This document shows positions 52,614-61,184 of a stretch of 64,000 nt of DNA, one piece after another. The notes below the pieces were generated by a model that worked only from the letters and a program-made list of their open reading frames with translations, did no database searches and was not told where the DNA came from. How positions within the stretch are numbered: position 1 is the first letter of the stretch; the number at the start of each line of letters is the position of its first letter. The DNA comes from Nitratireductor sp. GTDB taxonomy: Bacteria; Pseudomonadota; Alphaproteobacteria; Rhizobiales; Rhizobiaceae. Made by a program: the position numbers and the translations under genes. The DNA is taken from the NCBI GenBank assembly GCA_017854535.1, contig JAFMHL010000003.1:50018-114017 (forward strand), read 5' to 3'.

Positions 52614-53828
52614 ATGGATTTTGAGGCGTTTTTCGGGGAAAAACTTGAAACCCTACATGAAGACGGACGGTACCGTGTTTTTGCGGATCTCGAACGTCAT
52701 GCAGGTAGTTTCCCAAAAGCAAAACGCCATGTTGACGGCAAAACCCAAGACGTGACCGTTTGGTGTTCAAACGATTATTTGGGTATGGGCCAAAATCCTG
52801 CCGTTATGAATGCCATGAAAAACGCTGTTGATGCCTATGGTACAGGGGCGGGCGGCACCCGCAATATTTCGGGCACCAATCACACCCATGTTTTACTCGA
52901 ACAGGAATTGGCCGATTTGCACCGTAAGGAATCTGCGCTTCTCTTCACATCCGGCTATGTGTCCAATTGGGCCAGCCTTGGGACATTGGCTTCTCTGCTT
53001 CCTAACTGCGTTGTTTTTTCTGATGAGAAAAACCATGCATCCATGATTGAAGGCATTCGCCATTCGCGTGCTGAAAAGCATATTTTCAAACATAATGACT
53101 GGCACGATCTAGATGCGAAATTGGCGAAGGTTGCGCCAGGTCGCTCTATTATTGTGGCGTTTGAATCAATCTATTCGATGGACGGTGACATTGCGCCAAT
53201 CGCTGAAATTTGCGCAGTTGCCAAGAAATATGGTGCGTTGACCTATCTCGATGAAGTTCATGCGGTTGGCATGTATGGCCCGCGTGGCGGCGGTGTTTCC
53301 GAAGAGCGCGGATTGGCTGATCAGTTGGATGTTATCGAGGGTACACTCGGTAAAGCATTTGGCGTGATGGGCGGATATATTACGGCTTCAACCAAATTAT
53401 GTGATTTCATTCGTTCTTTTGCGTCAGGTTTTATATTCACCACGGCTTTGCCACCAGCATTGGCTGCTGGCGCTTTGGCTTCGATCCAGCACCTAAAGCA
53501 AAGTGCCGCCGAACGGGATATGCAAAAGGCCAATGTTGCCAAAGTGCGCGCTGGTCTTGAGAAAATGGGCATCCCCTATATGCCAAATGACGGGCATATC
53601 ATTCCAGTAATGGTAGGTGATGCGAAAAAAGCCAAATGGATCAGCGATATTTTGCTGGATCAATATGGCATTTATGTTCAACCGATCAATTACCCGACTG
53701 TGCCGGTGAAAACCGAACGCCTGCGTATTACACCTGGACCTTTGCACAGTGATGACGATATTCGCCATCTCGTTCAATCACTGAGCGAATTATGGTCTCA
53801 GTGCGCATTGGCGCGACAAGTAGCGTAG
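52614..53828 (+). CDS. hemA: 5-aminolevulinate synthase
   Basis: The 404-residue PLP enzyme of the alpha-oxoamine synthase family has [34 protein letters not shown], the [12 protein letters not shown] aspartate motif and the PLP lysine in [15 protein letters not shown]. It makes ALA from glycine and succinyl-CoA for haem in the cytoplasm. It follows the cytochrome c gene by 130 bases, which makes sense for haem supply. C4-pathway ALA synthase marks the organism as alphaproteobacterial. Confidence 0.96.
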   Translation: MDFEAFFGEKLETLHEDGRYRVFADLERHAGSFPKAKRHVDGKTQDVTVWCSNDYLGMGQNPAVMNAMKNAVDAYGTGAGGTRNISGTNHTHVLLEQELADLHRKESALLFTSGYVSNWASLGTLASLLPNCVVFSDEKNHASMIEGIRHSRAEKHIFKHNDWHDLDAKLAKVAPGRSIIVAFESIYSMDGDIAPIAEICAVAKKYGALTYLDEVHAVGMYGPRGGGVSEERGLADQLDVIEGTLGKAFGVMGGYITASTKLCDFIRSFASGFIFTTALPPALAAGALASIQHLKQSAAERDMQKANVAKVRAGLEKMGIPYMPNDGHIIPVMVGDAKKAKWISDILLDQYGIYVQPINYPTVPVKTERLRITPGPLHSDDDIRHLVQSLSELWSQCALARQVA

Positions 53829-53852
53829 TACTCAAACTACATTTCAAATTAC

Positions 53853-53886
53853 AAAGGCGGAGTGAGGTTCTCAGCCGCCTTTTTTG
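53853..53886 (+). terminator. intrinsic terminator after hemA
   Basis: AAAGGCGG (53853-53860) and CCGCCTTT (53875-53882) form a stem, with an inner TGAG/CTCA pairing, followed by a run of six T from 53880. It lies 25 bases after the hemA stop. Confidence 0.85.
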
Positions 53887-53902
53887 TTGGAAACTTTTGG
53901 CT

Positions 53903-54250
53903 TCAAGCTCGTATTGGTTTGTTACGCCATAGGCATATAAAAAGCGATGCCAGCGCCACAGTGTTCGCCAGTGCCATAGACCCATAAGCCCAAGCAGGCA
54001 CAGTGGTGCCGTTGAACGAAAATCCAAAAGCTATGAGCGTTCCGAGCAATAAGATAATAAACGCGAGATGAGCGACCCAACGCATTTTTGCACGTAGCCC
54101 CCAAGCGAAAAATAGATATAGAGCGCCGATTGGGAGTAGTATCAATGCGTCTTGGGTAAGTCCTCGAGCGAATATTGGCGAAACAAGATGTAGCATGGCG
54201 CTTATAGCAACGAACAGAGCTCCAAGTTTATAAAACATGTAATTTACCAT
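53903..54250 (-). CDS. small multi-span membrane protein, unknown function
   Basis: This ~115-residue protein with four hydrophobic helices (KLGALFVAISAMLHLVSP; ALILLPIGALYLFFAWGL; WVAHLAFIILLLGTLIAFGFS; YGSMALANTVALASLFICLW) has no signature I recognise. The start was moved from 54298 to ATG 54250, since the track start overlaps the cytochrome gene and encodes a polar leader. It lies 3' of the molybdenum hydroxylase cluster on the same strand and may be its last gene. Confidence 0.55.
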   Translation of the reverse strand: MVNYMFYKLGALFVAISAMLHLVSPIFARGLTQDALILLPIGALYLFFAWGLRAKMRWVAHLAFIILLLGTLIAFGFSFNGTTVPAWAYGSMALANTVALASLFICLWRNKPIRA

Positions 54251-54266
54251 TGGTTTCTTGAACCTT

Positions 54267-54871
54267 TCATTCGGTCGGGCAAGGCATGCCAGCGACACCC
54301 CAAGCTAACATGTCATTGGTGTGTTCTTGGATGGAATAAGGAGCAGGTTCGCGACCTGGTCCTGGCTTCCAGCCCCAATGAACCAATTCGTCAAACCCCA
54401 CATGTTCTGCCAAGGCCATCATATCTTTGTCGCCATTGGTTTCAGGATTTTTCAGCTGATTGCATATTTCAACGGTGGATTTGCCAAACCATTGCATTTC
54501 CACAGGTGGCAAATGCCAAACTTCTGCGCCCGGCGCGCCGTGAGGCAAATCTGTGTTTTGAGCCGTGTGACAAGTGGAGCATTGCAGGGTTTCTGCGCTA
54601 ATCCGACTTTCACCTGCATCAATGTTCATCCCATGAGGACGCGTTTTACCATAGCTTGCACCAGACCACATAGGCCTGTTGTCTGCACCAACATGGCAAT
54701 TGGCGCAGCGGGGATGTGAAACAACCTCATAAATACGCGACCAAGCTTCCAACCCTTGCTTAATGGTTACACTCCCCTCAGGGGAGGGTTGATGACGGTT
54801 TCTGCATTTGCCATTTGCGGGGCTACGCTTATTGCCAAGGCAACAAGGGATGTTTTGACTATGGATCTCAT
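54267..54871 (-). CDS. di-haem cytochrome c of the molybdenum hydroxylase, apparently frameshifted after the signal peptide
   Basis: The track ORF (54267-54752) encodes a cytochrome with two haem motifs (PRCANCHVG and LQCSTCHTA) but starts at a TTG without a signal peptide. Just upstream, in another frame, an ATG at 54871 with AGGAGACAAAGG before it encodes a perfect signal peptide (MRSIVKTSLVALAISVAPQMANAETVINPP), then stops at 54767. Adding one C to the C-run at 54781-54784 (minus strand CCCC) would join the two parts as ...INPPPEGSVTIKQGLEAW. So the gene is either broken by a one-base deletion or there is a sequence error. It starts ten bases after the large subunit stop. It would carry electrons from the molybdenum enzyme to the respiratory chain. 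Confidence 0.75.
54772..54786. repeat. 15-bp palindrome at the frameshift site
   Basis: CTCCCCT-C-AGGGGAG is a palindrome with two four-base homopolymers, lying exactly at the point where the cytochrome frame is lost. It can explain a slippage mutation or a base-calling error. Confidence 0.6.
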
Positions 54872-54881
54872 CCTTTGTCTC

Positions 54882-57122
54882 CTAAACAAAATTGATGTGC
54901 TTGTTAAAAGGCATTTTGCGGATACGTTTGCCGGTTGCGGCAAAAATAGCGTTTGCCAAAGCAGGCGCTGCAGGGGGAACAGGCGGTTCACCGATGCCTC
55001 TGACTTTCGTTCCGTTTTCTAATCCGCGCACCTCAATAATTGGGCATTGATACATGCGCATACCTTCATAAGCGTGATAGTTGGATTGCTCGGCCACACC
55101 GTCAGAATATGTGATTTCACAGTTCATGGCATGGCCCAAGCCCCAGACTACGCCGCCCATTACCTGGTTTTCAAAATTGATGGGGTCCATGATCTTGCCG
55201 ACTTCGGCAGCAACAAAAACCTTATCAATTTTAATGCCCTGTTCTGTGTTGGTAACTTCAACCACTTCAGCGACCGCCGCGCCGAAGGACATGCAAAAGG
55301 CTACGCCACGTCCGCGATTCGGGCCCAAATCAGAACCCCAGTTAGACATTTCTGCTACGGCTTCCAGTGTCTTTCGAGATGACTCATGCCACATTAAACG
55401 GATGCGTTCCTCCATAGGGTCTGCACCCGCAGCATGGATCAATTCGTCTAAACCGCTTTCATGAAAGAACGCATTTGATGATGCGCCAACAGAACGCCAT
55501 GAACTTATGGGCGCCAGTTCAGGCGCGCGATAGCCGAACACCCGATAGTTTGGAATTGCATATGGTTGTTCCCAAGCCCCTGCCATGATTTGTGGGTTGG
55601 GGCCAGGTATAGAAATGCCTTCGCGGCCCATTTGGGAGCTGATGACTGACGGCATGGCGATCCCAAGATCATATGTTTCCACACGGCCATCTTTGATTGT
55701 TCCCCGCGCTTTGCCCATGGCAATCTGACGTGGGAAATCATGGACGAAATCTTCTTCACGGCTATAGGTCAATTTAACCGGAGTACCCTTCATTTCCATG
55801 GCGATTTTGGTTGCCTGTTTGATGATGTCGTTTTCCAGTCGATGGCCAAAACTGCCGCCTACATAAGGTACGTGGATATGGACATTTTCAGGTTCCAGTC
55901 CCGTCAGTTTTCCAACTGCGTCTTTGGCAAAGCCGGGAATCTGTGTTCCGTTCCAAACATCAACGCGCTCATCAGTAACTTTTACAATGGCTGAAATTGG
56001 CTCTAAGGGAGCATGGGCGAGATAGGGTGCGCGATAATCCGCGTTGATTGCGCTGCCTTCTGCCAAAGCGGTAATGGCATCGCCATCATCTCTAGTGCGC
56101 GCATCAAGCTGCTTTTCGTTGAATGAGTTTTCCAACGTATTCCAATGCTCATCCATTTCTGCAGGATAGGGTGCACTTTCCCAATCAAACTCGATAGCAT
56201 CAGCGGCTTTGAATGCCCGCCAAGTATTGTCGGCAATAACGGCAACGCCATTATCCACCGGTATGATTTTTTGAACACCACGCATTTTTTCGGCGGTTGC
56301 GGCGTTAAAACTTTTCATTTTTCCGCCCTGGCGCGGATTGGTTTTGATCGTAGCGTGAACCATGCCTTCAAAAGCAAGGTCAATTCCGTAGGTTAGAGTG
56401 CCTGTAGATTTTGCAATCGTATCGTGGCGAAGCATTGGTTTGCCAAGCAAGCGCCATTGAGTGGGATCCCGCAATGTCACTTCAGTTACAGGTTCGAAAG
56501 TTGCGGCAATGGCAGCTAGAGAGACATACGTCCTTTTGCTGCCGTCAGGCATGATCACTGCGCCATTTGCAGTCTTAAGTTCGGATACAGCAATATCTGT
56601 TTCTTTTGAAGCAGCGGCTTTTAAAGTTTCTCGTGCAACGGCTCCTGCGCGGCGAAGTTTTTCGTAGCCGTCTGGAACAGTGGTTGAAACACCGGTTGCT
56701 TGAACGCCAAGAAATTTGATCACTGAATCCACGCCTGTTCGGGCAGCTTCAGCGATAAAACTTTCATCTGTCGGGCGGAAAGGCGCACCTTCTTCGGAGA
56801 ATGCCGTGTTGTAGTAGACGGGGCTTGGTGGGCCGGGATCAACCATCACCTGATCCAGCTCAACGTCCAATTCCTCAGCAATCAATGCCGCTTGAACTGA
56901 ATAGGCCCCTTGGCCCAAATCTGTGCGCGGGGTGATAAGGGTAATTCCATCAGCGGTAATTTTTACATACGGGGTAATGGCTGCTTCGCCGTTATCCACG
57001 TCAGCTAATAGAGGGTTTTTGCCTGGGGTTTGGTAAGCGTAAATTCCGAATGCAACGCCGCCTGCAATGGCTGAAGAACCGACTAAAAAGGCGCGGCGGG
57101 TAAATGTTTTCAACTTGCCCAT
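54882..57122 (-). CDS. molybdopterin-binding large subunit of an isoquinoline 1-oxidoreductase/aldehyde dehydrogenase-type enzyme
   Basis: The ~746-residue protein has a twin-arginine signal (FTRRAFLVGSSAIAGGVAFG) and two Ald_Xan_dh_C2-type molybdopterin domains, with GQGAYSVQAALIAEELDVELDQV, YVGGSFGHRLENDI and a late RGRGVAFCMSFGAAVAEVVEV followed by GGVVWGLGHAMNCEIT. Such periplasmic enzymes hydroxylate N-heterocycles or oxidise aldehydes with a [2Fe-2S] partner and cytochrome c. The track start (57245) was trimmed to ATG 57122, which gives the Tat signal and lies two bases after the small-subunit stop. Confidence 0.9.
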   Translation of the reverse strand: MGKLKTFTRRAFLVGSSAIAGGVAFGIYAYQTPGKNPLLADVDNGEAAITPYVKITADGITLITPRTDLGQGAYSVQAALIAEELDVELDQVMVDPGPPSPVYYNTAFSEEGAPFRPTDESFIAEAARTGVDSVIKFLGVQATGVSTTVPDGYEKLRRAGAVARETLKAAASKETDIAVSELKTANGAVIMPDGSKRTYVSLAAIAATFEPVTEVTLRDPTQWRLLGKPMLRHDTIAKSTGTLTYGIDLAFEGMVHATIKTNPRQGGKMKSFNAATAEKMRGVQKIIPVDNGVAVIADNTWRAFKAADAIEFDWESAPYPAEMDEHWNTLENSFNEKQLDARTRDDGDAITALAEGSAINADYRAPYLAHAPLEPISAIVKVTDERVDVWNGTQIPGFAKDAVGKLTGLEPENVHIHVPYVGGSFGHRLENDIIKQATKIAMEMKGTPVKLTYSREEDFVHDFPRQIAMGKARGTIKDGRVETYDLGIAMPSVISSQMGREGISIPGPNPQIMAGAWEQPYAIPNYRVFGYRAPELAPISSWRSVGASSNAFFHESGLDELIHAAGADPMEERIRLMWHESSRKTLEAVAEMSNWGSDLGPNRGRGVAFCMSFGAAVAEVVEVTNTEQGIKIDKVFVAAEVGKIMDPINFENQVMGGVVWGLGHAMNCEITYSDGVAEQSNYHAYEGMRMYQCPIIEVRGLENGTKVRGIGEPPVPPAAPALANAIFAATGKRIRKMPFNKHINFV

Positions 57123-57123
57123 A

Positions 57124-57582
57124 TCATGCGCTCCTAAGGTTTTTGGCTGCTGTCTTGATAGCAGCACGTATGCGCGGATAGGTTCCACAGCGACACAGAT
57201 TTGCTGACATAGCCAAATCGATATTTTCGTCACTAGGATCTTCATTTGTATCTAAAAAAGATGCAGCGGACATCATCTGGCCTGACTGACAATAGCCGCA
57301 TTGGGCGACCTGATGCTCTATCCAAGCTGCCTGCACAGCGTGAAGCGCTTCGGGCGTGCCTAATCCTTCAATCGTAGTAATATCGCCATCCACATCGCCC
57401 ACGGCTAACTGACACGAGCGAACTGCCGTGCCATTTACATGAACGGTGCATGCGCCGCATTGGGCAATGCCGCATCCATATTTGGGGCCTGTAATACCTA
57501 ATTCATCGCGTAAAACCCAAAGCAAGGGCATCTCAGCCTCAACGTCTACTTCGTGTGACTTTCCATTGATGGTTAGATTCAT
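57124..57582 (-). CDS. [2Fe-2S]-binding small subunit of the molybdenum hydroxylase
   Basis: The 152-residue protein has the plant-type cluster [21 protein letters not shown] and the second, molybdenum-enzyme type cluster [16 protein letters not shown]...[10 protein letters not shown]. This is the small (iorA/coxS-like) subunit. It has no signal peptide and would ride with the Tat-exported large subunit. It is first in the minus-strand operon and divergent from a TetR gene. Confidence 0.93.
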   Translation of the reverse strand: MNLTINGKSHEVDVEAEMPLLWVLRDELGITGPKYGCGIAQCGACTVHVNGTAVRSCQLAVGDVDGDITTIEGLGTPEALHAVQAAWIEHQVAQCGYCQSGQMMSAASFLDTNEDPSDENIDLAMSANLCRCGTYPRIRAAIKTAAKNLRSA

Positions 57583-57613
57583 GATCTATGCCCCGATCTT
57601 TATGAGTTTACTT

Positions 57614-57640
57614 TCTGACAATATTCGTAAATTTGTCAGA
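57614..57640. promoter_or_regulatory. 8-bp inverted repeat in the divergent interval (candidate TetR operator)
   Basis: TCTGACAA (57614-57621) and TTGTCAGA (57633-57640) are perfect inverted repeats with an 11-base spacer, followed by another TTGTCAA. They lie in the 92-base interval between the [2Fe-2S] subunit and the TetR gene. Confidence 0.6.
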
Positions 57641-57674
57641 TTGTCAACGTTTCAAAATGTGCTATGACTGATGT

Positions 57675-58295
57675 ATGGCAATAAACATGCTCGAAACTTT
57701 GATATCAAATAGGGCCGATGGTTCACAAACCAAGGCATATGAAAAGCGTGCTGCTATTTTGCAGGCAGCGCATAACGTCATGTTGCGTTACGGGTTTAGC
57801 CGTGTGACGATGGATGACATCGCAAAAGAATGCGGAATTTCGCGGCCGGCTTTGTATCTTTTTTTCAAGAACAAGCAGGAAATCTATCGTGCGACGACGC
57901 GTGTGATGTGTGACCTTGCGCTTGATATTTTGAAGGGTGAATTGGCCAAAGATGGCTCTCCAAAACAGCTATTGTTCAATGGGTTGAAGCTTGGGCTGCT
58001 GGATATGATGGTAGAACTTGCAGCTTCCACCCATGGCAGTGAGTTGCTGGATATGAAGGCTGATCTGTCCGACGACATCATTGCAAAATTTGTCGAGGAA
58101 ATGGCACAGGAAATTGGTGGGCATTTCGCATCGTTTTCAAATAATGGTGCTTTCCCACCTGACATGATGGCTATGAACTTGATGTTATGGCTTGAAGGGA
58201 TGAAGGCACAAATCAAAGAGCCTGCTGAACGGGAAAAAGCGCTCGATGGTTTTCTAACCATGCAATTTGCCGCGCTCGAAGCGCCTAAACCTTAA
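57675..58295 (+). CDS. TetR/AcrR family transcriptional regulator
   Basis: The 206-residue protein has a TetR N-terminal helix-turn-helix (KRAAILQAAHNVMLRYGFSRVTMDDIAKECGISRPALYLFFKNKQEIYRAT) and a variable C-terminal ligand domain. It is divergent from the molybdenum hydroxylase operon with an operator-like repeat between, so it probably represses that operon and itself. The ligand is unknown. Confidence 0.88.
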   Translation: MAINMLETLISNRADGSQTKAYEKRAAILQAAHNVMLRYGFSRVTMDDIAKECGISRPALYLFFKNKQEIYRATTRVMCDLALDILKGELAKDGSPKQLLFNGLKLGLLDMMVELAASTHGSELLDMKADLSDDIIAKFVEEMAQEIGGHFASFSNNGAFPPDMMAMNLMLWLEGMKAQIKEPAEREKALDGFLTMQFAALEAPKP

Positions 58296-58304
58296 TCAGT
58301 ATCC

Positions 58305-58907
58305 TTAGCGGTGCATTGAGTGATATTCGTCGTTCGGCTGCTTGTCTGTGGCAGCGCTCATGCGGTTGGTCATATTAAAGAAGGCGGCAACAGCAGCAAT
58401 GTCCCAGATTTCCCGATCTTTCCATCCCGCTTTGCGCAGCGCTTTACGATGCTCTTCTTCAATCAATTCCGGCTCTTTTGTCAAAGTCCAAGAAAAGTCG
58501 AGCATGGCTTTTTGCTTCTTGTCCAAATCAGCAGTGCGATAGTTCATCACCAATTGCTCACCAAGCTTAGGGTCGTCCGACAATTGGCGAACGGCAGCGC
58601 CATGGGCTGTCAGACAATAATAACAGCGATTAGCCGATGACACGACGACAGCGATCATCTCGCGCTCAAGTTTTGAAAGACCAGACTCGCCGAGCATCAG
58701 GTCGTTATACATTTCCGTAAAAGCAGCAAATTTGGTCGAGTGCCAAGCATATGCCTGCAAAACATTTGGCACAAAACCGAGTTTGTCTTTCGCAACAGCA
58801 AGATATTTTGCTTGCCGCTCAGTGAGGGCCACTTCTGACTTTGGCATTTTTAGCGCTACAATTGGCGTAGATTTCTTCGTTGTTTTCTTTGAAGCTGCTT
58901 TGGCCAT
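58305..58907 (-). CDS. peroxidase-related AhpD/carboxymuconolactone decarboxylase family protein
   Basis: The ~200-residue protein has the AhpD-like active-site motif SANRCYYCLTAHGAAVR (C-x-x-C and His), an N-terminal lysine/threonine-rich leader and a VPNVLQAYAWHSTKFAAFTEMYNDLM helix pair typical of the peroxidase-related enzyme family. The track start (59021) was trimmed to ATG 58907, with AGGAG eight bases upstream. It probably acts as a disulfide reductase in peroxide defence; no partner AhpC is adjacent. Confidence 0.85.
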   Translation of the reverse strand: MAKAASKKTTKKSTPIVALKMPKSEVALTERQAKYLAVAKDKLGFVPNVLQAYAWHSTKFAAFTEMYNDLMLGESGLSKLEREMIAVVVSSANRCYYCLTAHGAAVRQLSDDPKLGEQLVMNYRTADLDKKQKAMLDFSWTLTKEPELIEEEHRKALRKAGWKDREIWDIAAVAAFFNMTNRMSAATDKQPNDEYHSMHR

Positions 58908-59044
58908 TTTCGATCTCCTCTTTTCATCATCGTAACACTGGAAATCCCAATTTGAACAGAAGTTTATCCAATGGCTAATTGCAAAAATGACAACTGGGAT
59001 GAATCGGTTTACGAGGATCAAACACAGTATTGAAAGACAGTCAT

Positions 59045-59644
59045 ATGATTGAGAAAGTTCCGGGAAAGAAGATCAAAGGACGCGTTTCCAGCCTTTTGAA
59101 AGCTGAGGGTAAGGACTTTGTTTCCCAGCTTGTGGATTCTTTGACGTTGACCTTCGAAGGGATCGAAGGTGATTTCCACGCTGGCATTGCGCGCAAGTCC
59201 GGTGGCCGAGAACCTTGGTATCGGCGCGGCACCGAGATGCGAAATGAGCGGCAAGTCTCCATTCTTTCTGAGGAGGAATTGATCGAGATCGCTGGCGGTT
59301 TGAATATTGAAAAACTTGAACCGGGCTGGGTTGGTACAAATCTGGTTTTGGAAGGCATACCGAATTTAAGTTTTTTGCCGTCCCGCACGCAGTTATTTTT
59401 CGAAGGCGGTGTGACGCTTCGCGTTGACGGCTATAATGCGCCTTGCCGTTTGGCAGGAGGTTCTATTGCTAAGCATTTGGGACTAAGCGAGCCTAACGGT
59501 GACTTTACAAAGACTGATATGGCGCTGGCGTTCAAGGACGCTGCCTATATGAAGCGCGGCGTTGTGGCTTGGGTGGAAAAGGAAGGCGTTATTTCACAGG
59601 GCGAGAAAGTCAGCGTCCGCGTTTGGGAACAGTGGATTTACTAA
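59045..59644 (+). CDS. MOSC domain-containing protein
   Basis: The ~199-residue protein is a stand-alone MOSC domain: FEGIEGDFHAGIARKSGGREPWYRRG near the front, RQVSILSEEELIEIAGGLNIEKLEPGWVGTNLVLEGI, and the conserved Cys in DGYNAPCRLAGGSIAKHLG. MOSC domains bind molybdenum cofactor or act as sulfur carriers and are found in YiiM-like reductases. ATG 59045 (MIEKVPG) was preferred to TTG 59030. Confidence 0.85.
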   Translation: MIEKVPGKKIKGRVSSLLKAEGKDFVSQLVDSLTLTFEGIEGDFHAGIARKSGGREPWYRRGTEMRNERQVSILSEEELIEIAGGLNIEKLEPGWVGTNLVLEGIPNLSFLPSRTQLFFEGGVTLRVDGYNAPCRLAGGSIAKHLGLSEPNGDFTKTDMALAFKDAAYMKRGVVAWVEKEGVISQGEKVSVRVWEQWIY

Positions 59645-59669
59645 ATAGGTCTCATACGGCTTGGAACCA

Positions 59670-59984
59670 TCAGTCTGTTTCGTTTTCCTCAATTCGGCGC
59701 AAACATCCCCATTCAGCCAGCTTCTCATTCATTACGCCTAACACGAAGTGGCGTGCTGAATCGCTGTCATAGCCTTCCTCCAGCAATTGGTCATATTCCG
59801 TGTGATTGTGCCTGACATGGGTGGTGATGGCCTGCCAGGCGATAATGCCCGGAGGCAGGTGCCGAAGATGCCCGCGCTCTGCAATCTCTTCGATGGCTTT
59901 GAAATCAGCCAAGGTTATTCTTGGTAGCATTTCCCTGAGCATTTTCGACAATTTTGGATGAGGTCTATGGCGAAGGCGGCGCAT
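59670..59984 (-). CDS. DUF2293 domain-containing protein
   Basis: The 104-residue protein has the DUF2293 pattern: PGIIAWQAITTHVRHNHTEYDQLLEEGYDSDSARHFV, with conserved W, the H-x-R-H block and the Y-D pair. The N-terminus is arginine-rich (MRRLRHRPHPKLSKML). It is convergent to the MOSC gene with a 25-base gap. Function unknown. Confidence 0.78.
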   Translation of the reverse strand: MRRLRHRPHPKLSKMLREMLPRITLADFKAIEEIAERGHLRHLPPGIIAWQAITTHVRHNHTEYDQLLEEGYDSDSARHFVLGVMNEKLAEWGCLRRIEENETD

Positions 59985-60060
59985 GGGATTCCAGTTTTTG
60001 CTTTTGTTTGCGTCATTTAAAATGAAAAAGAGGAAATTTGAAGCCTGGGTATTGCCAAAT

Positions 60061-60082
60061 CATATAAAGATATGTTTATATG
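60061..60082. promoter_or_regulatory. 22-bp palindrome upstream of the arsR-methyltransferase gene (autoregulatory site)
   Basis: CATATAAA-GATATG-TTTATATG has perfect 8-base arms around a six-base centre, 37 bases before the start codon. ArsR-family repressors bind such AT-rich palindromes. It resembles what I recall of alphaproteobacterial sites controlled by SAH-responsive (SahR-type) regulators, but this was not compared with any collection. Confidence 0.65.
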
Positions 60083-60118
60083 ATTTTTATCAAATGATTT
60101 AGCTTAGGGAAATGCTTC

Positions 60119-61102
60119 ATGCTCCGCAAGACTCAATTGCCTCTGGACCTGACGGTCAATCTGCTGAAGGCAGCGGGTGAGCATACGCGTTTGCGTCTTT
60201 TGGCATTGCTGTCGCGCAGTGACCTGACCGTTTCTGATCTGATTGATATTCTTGGTCAATCTCAACCGCGCATATCGCGCCATCTGAAATTGCTTTCAGA
60301 AGCTGGTTTGTTAGAACGCTATCAAGAGGGCGCCTGGGCGTATTTTAGAGGTGTGGATGATGGCGCGCCTGCTGAGTTTGTTGCTTCTTTACTGGCTCAT
60401 ATGAGCGAGAACGATCCGCAATTGGCGCGCGATCAAGAGCGCCTGGAAACAGTAAGAGCGCGGCGTACAGCGCTGGCTTCTGAGTATTTCTCTGCCAATG
60501 CGGGTGAGTGGAACGCGATTCGATCTTTGCATGTGGATGAAAGCAAGGTTGAAGAAGCTATTTTGAAATTGGTTGGAAACAAACCGTTTCAGGCGTTGTT
60601 GGACCTTGGCACGGGCACGGGGCGTATTCTTGAATTGCTAAGTCCTTATTTTGCCAAAGCTGTGGGGATTGATGCAAGTCGTGAAATGCTGGCCATTGCC
60701 CGCTCTGCGCTTGAGAAGGCCGACATCAACAATGTGCAAATCCGCCAGGGTGATTTGATGAACCTTCCAACGGCTGATGAAGCTTTTGACCTGGTCACAA
60801 TTCATCAGGTTTTGCACTATCTCGAAGATCCTGCGCGGGCGATCCGAGAAGCCTCCAAAGCTCTAAAGCCGGGTGGGCGTTTGTTGATCGTTGATTTCGC
60901 GCCCCACGAGCTTGAGTTTCTGCGCGATGAACATGCCCATCTTCGTCTCGGTTTTCCAACAGATCAGGTCAGTAGCTGGTTGGAAGCAGCAGGACTTGAG
61001 GTTCAAAAAACTGAAAAATTGACAACAAAACAAAGCGACAAAGAGAAATCTCTTGTTGTCACGCTTTGGTTGGCGAAAAACAACAACATGCTCATGGCCT
61101 AG
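60119..61102 (+). CDS. ArsR-family regulator fused to a SAM-dependent methyltransferase domain
   Basis: The 327-residue protein has an ArsR winged helix (~15-80: LKAAGEHTRLRLLALLSRSDLTVSDLIDILGQSQPRISRHLKLLSEAGLLERYQEG) without obvious CxC metal site, and a class I methyltransferase domain (~150-320: LLDLGTGTGRILELL, GIDASREMLAIAR, LVTIHQVLHYLEDPARAIREASKALKPGG). Such fusions are found next to metF in alphaproteobacteria and are thought to sense SAM or SAH. It lies 82 bases before metF on the same strand, so control of one-carbon/methionine metabolism is the favoured role. Confidence 0.87.
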   Translation: MLRKTQLPLDLTVNLLKAAGEHTRLRLLALLSRSDLTVSDLIDILGQSQPRISRHLKLLSEAGLLERYQEGAWAYFRGVDDGAPAEFVASLLAHMSENDPQLARDQERLETVRARRTALASEYFSANAGEWNAIRSLHVDESKVEEAILKLVGNKPFQALLDLGTGTGRILELLSPYFAKAVGIDASREMLAIARSALEKADINNVQIRQGDLMNLPTADEAFDLVTIHQVLHYLEDPARAIREASKALKPGGRLLIVDFAPHELEFLRDEHAHLRLGFPTDQVSSWLEAAGLEVQKTEKLTTKQSDKEKSLVVTLWLAKNNNMLMA

Positions 61103-61184
61103 GGGCAGGTGTCACCGTTGAGTGATCCTGACCGCATTAAAACTCTAAACAGATTCATATTTCTATATTTCCACGGAGACCATC

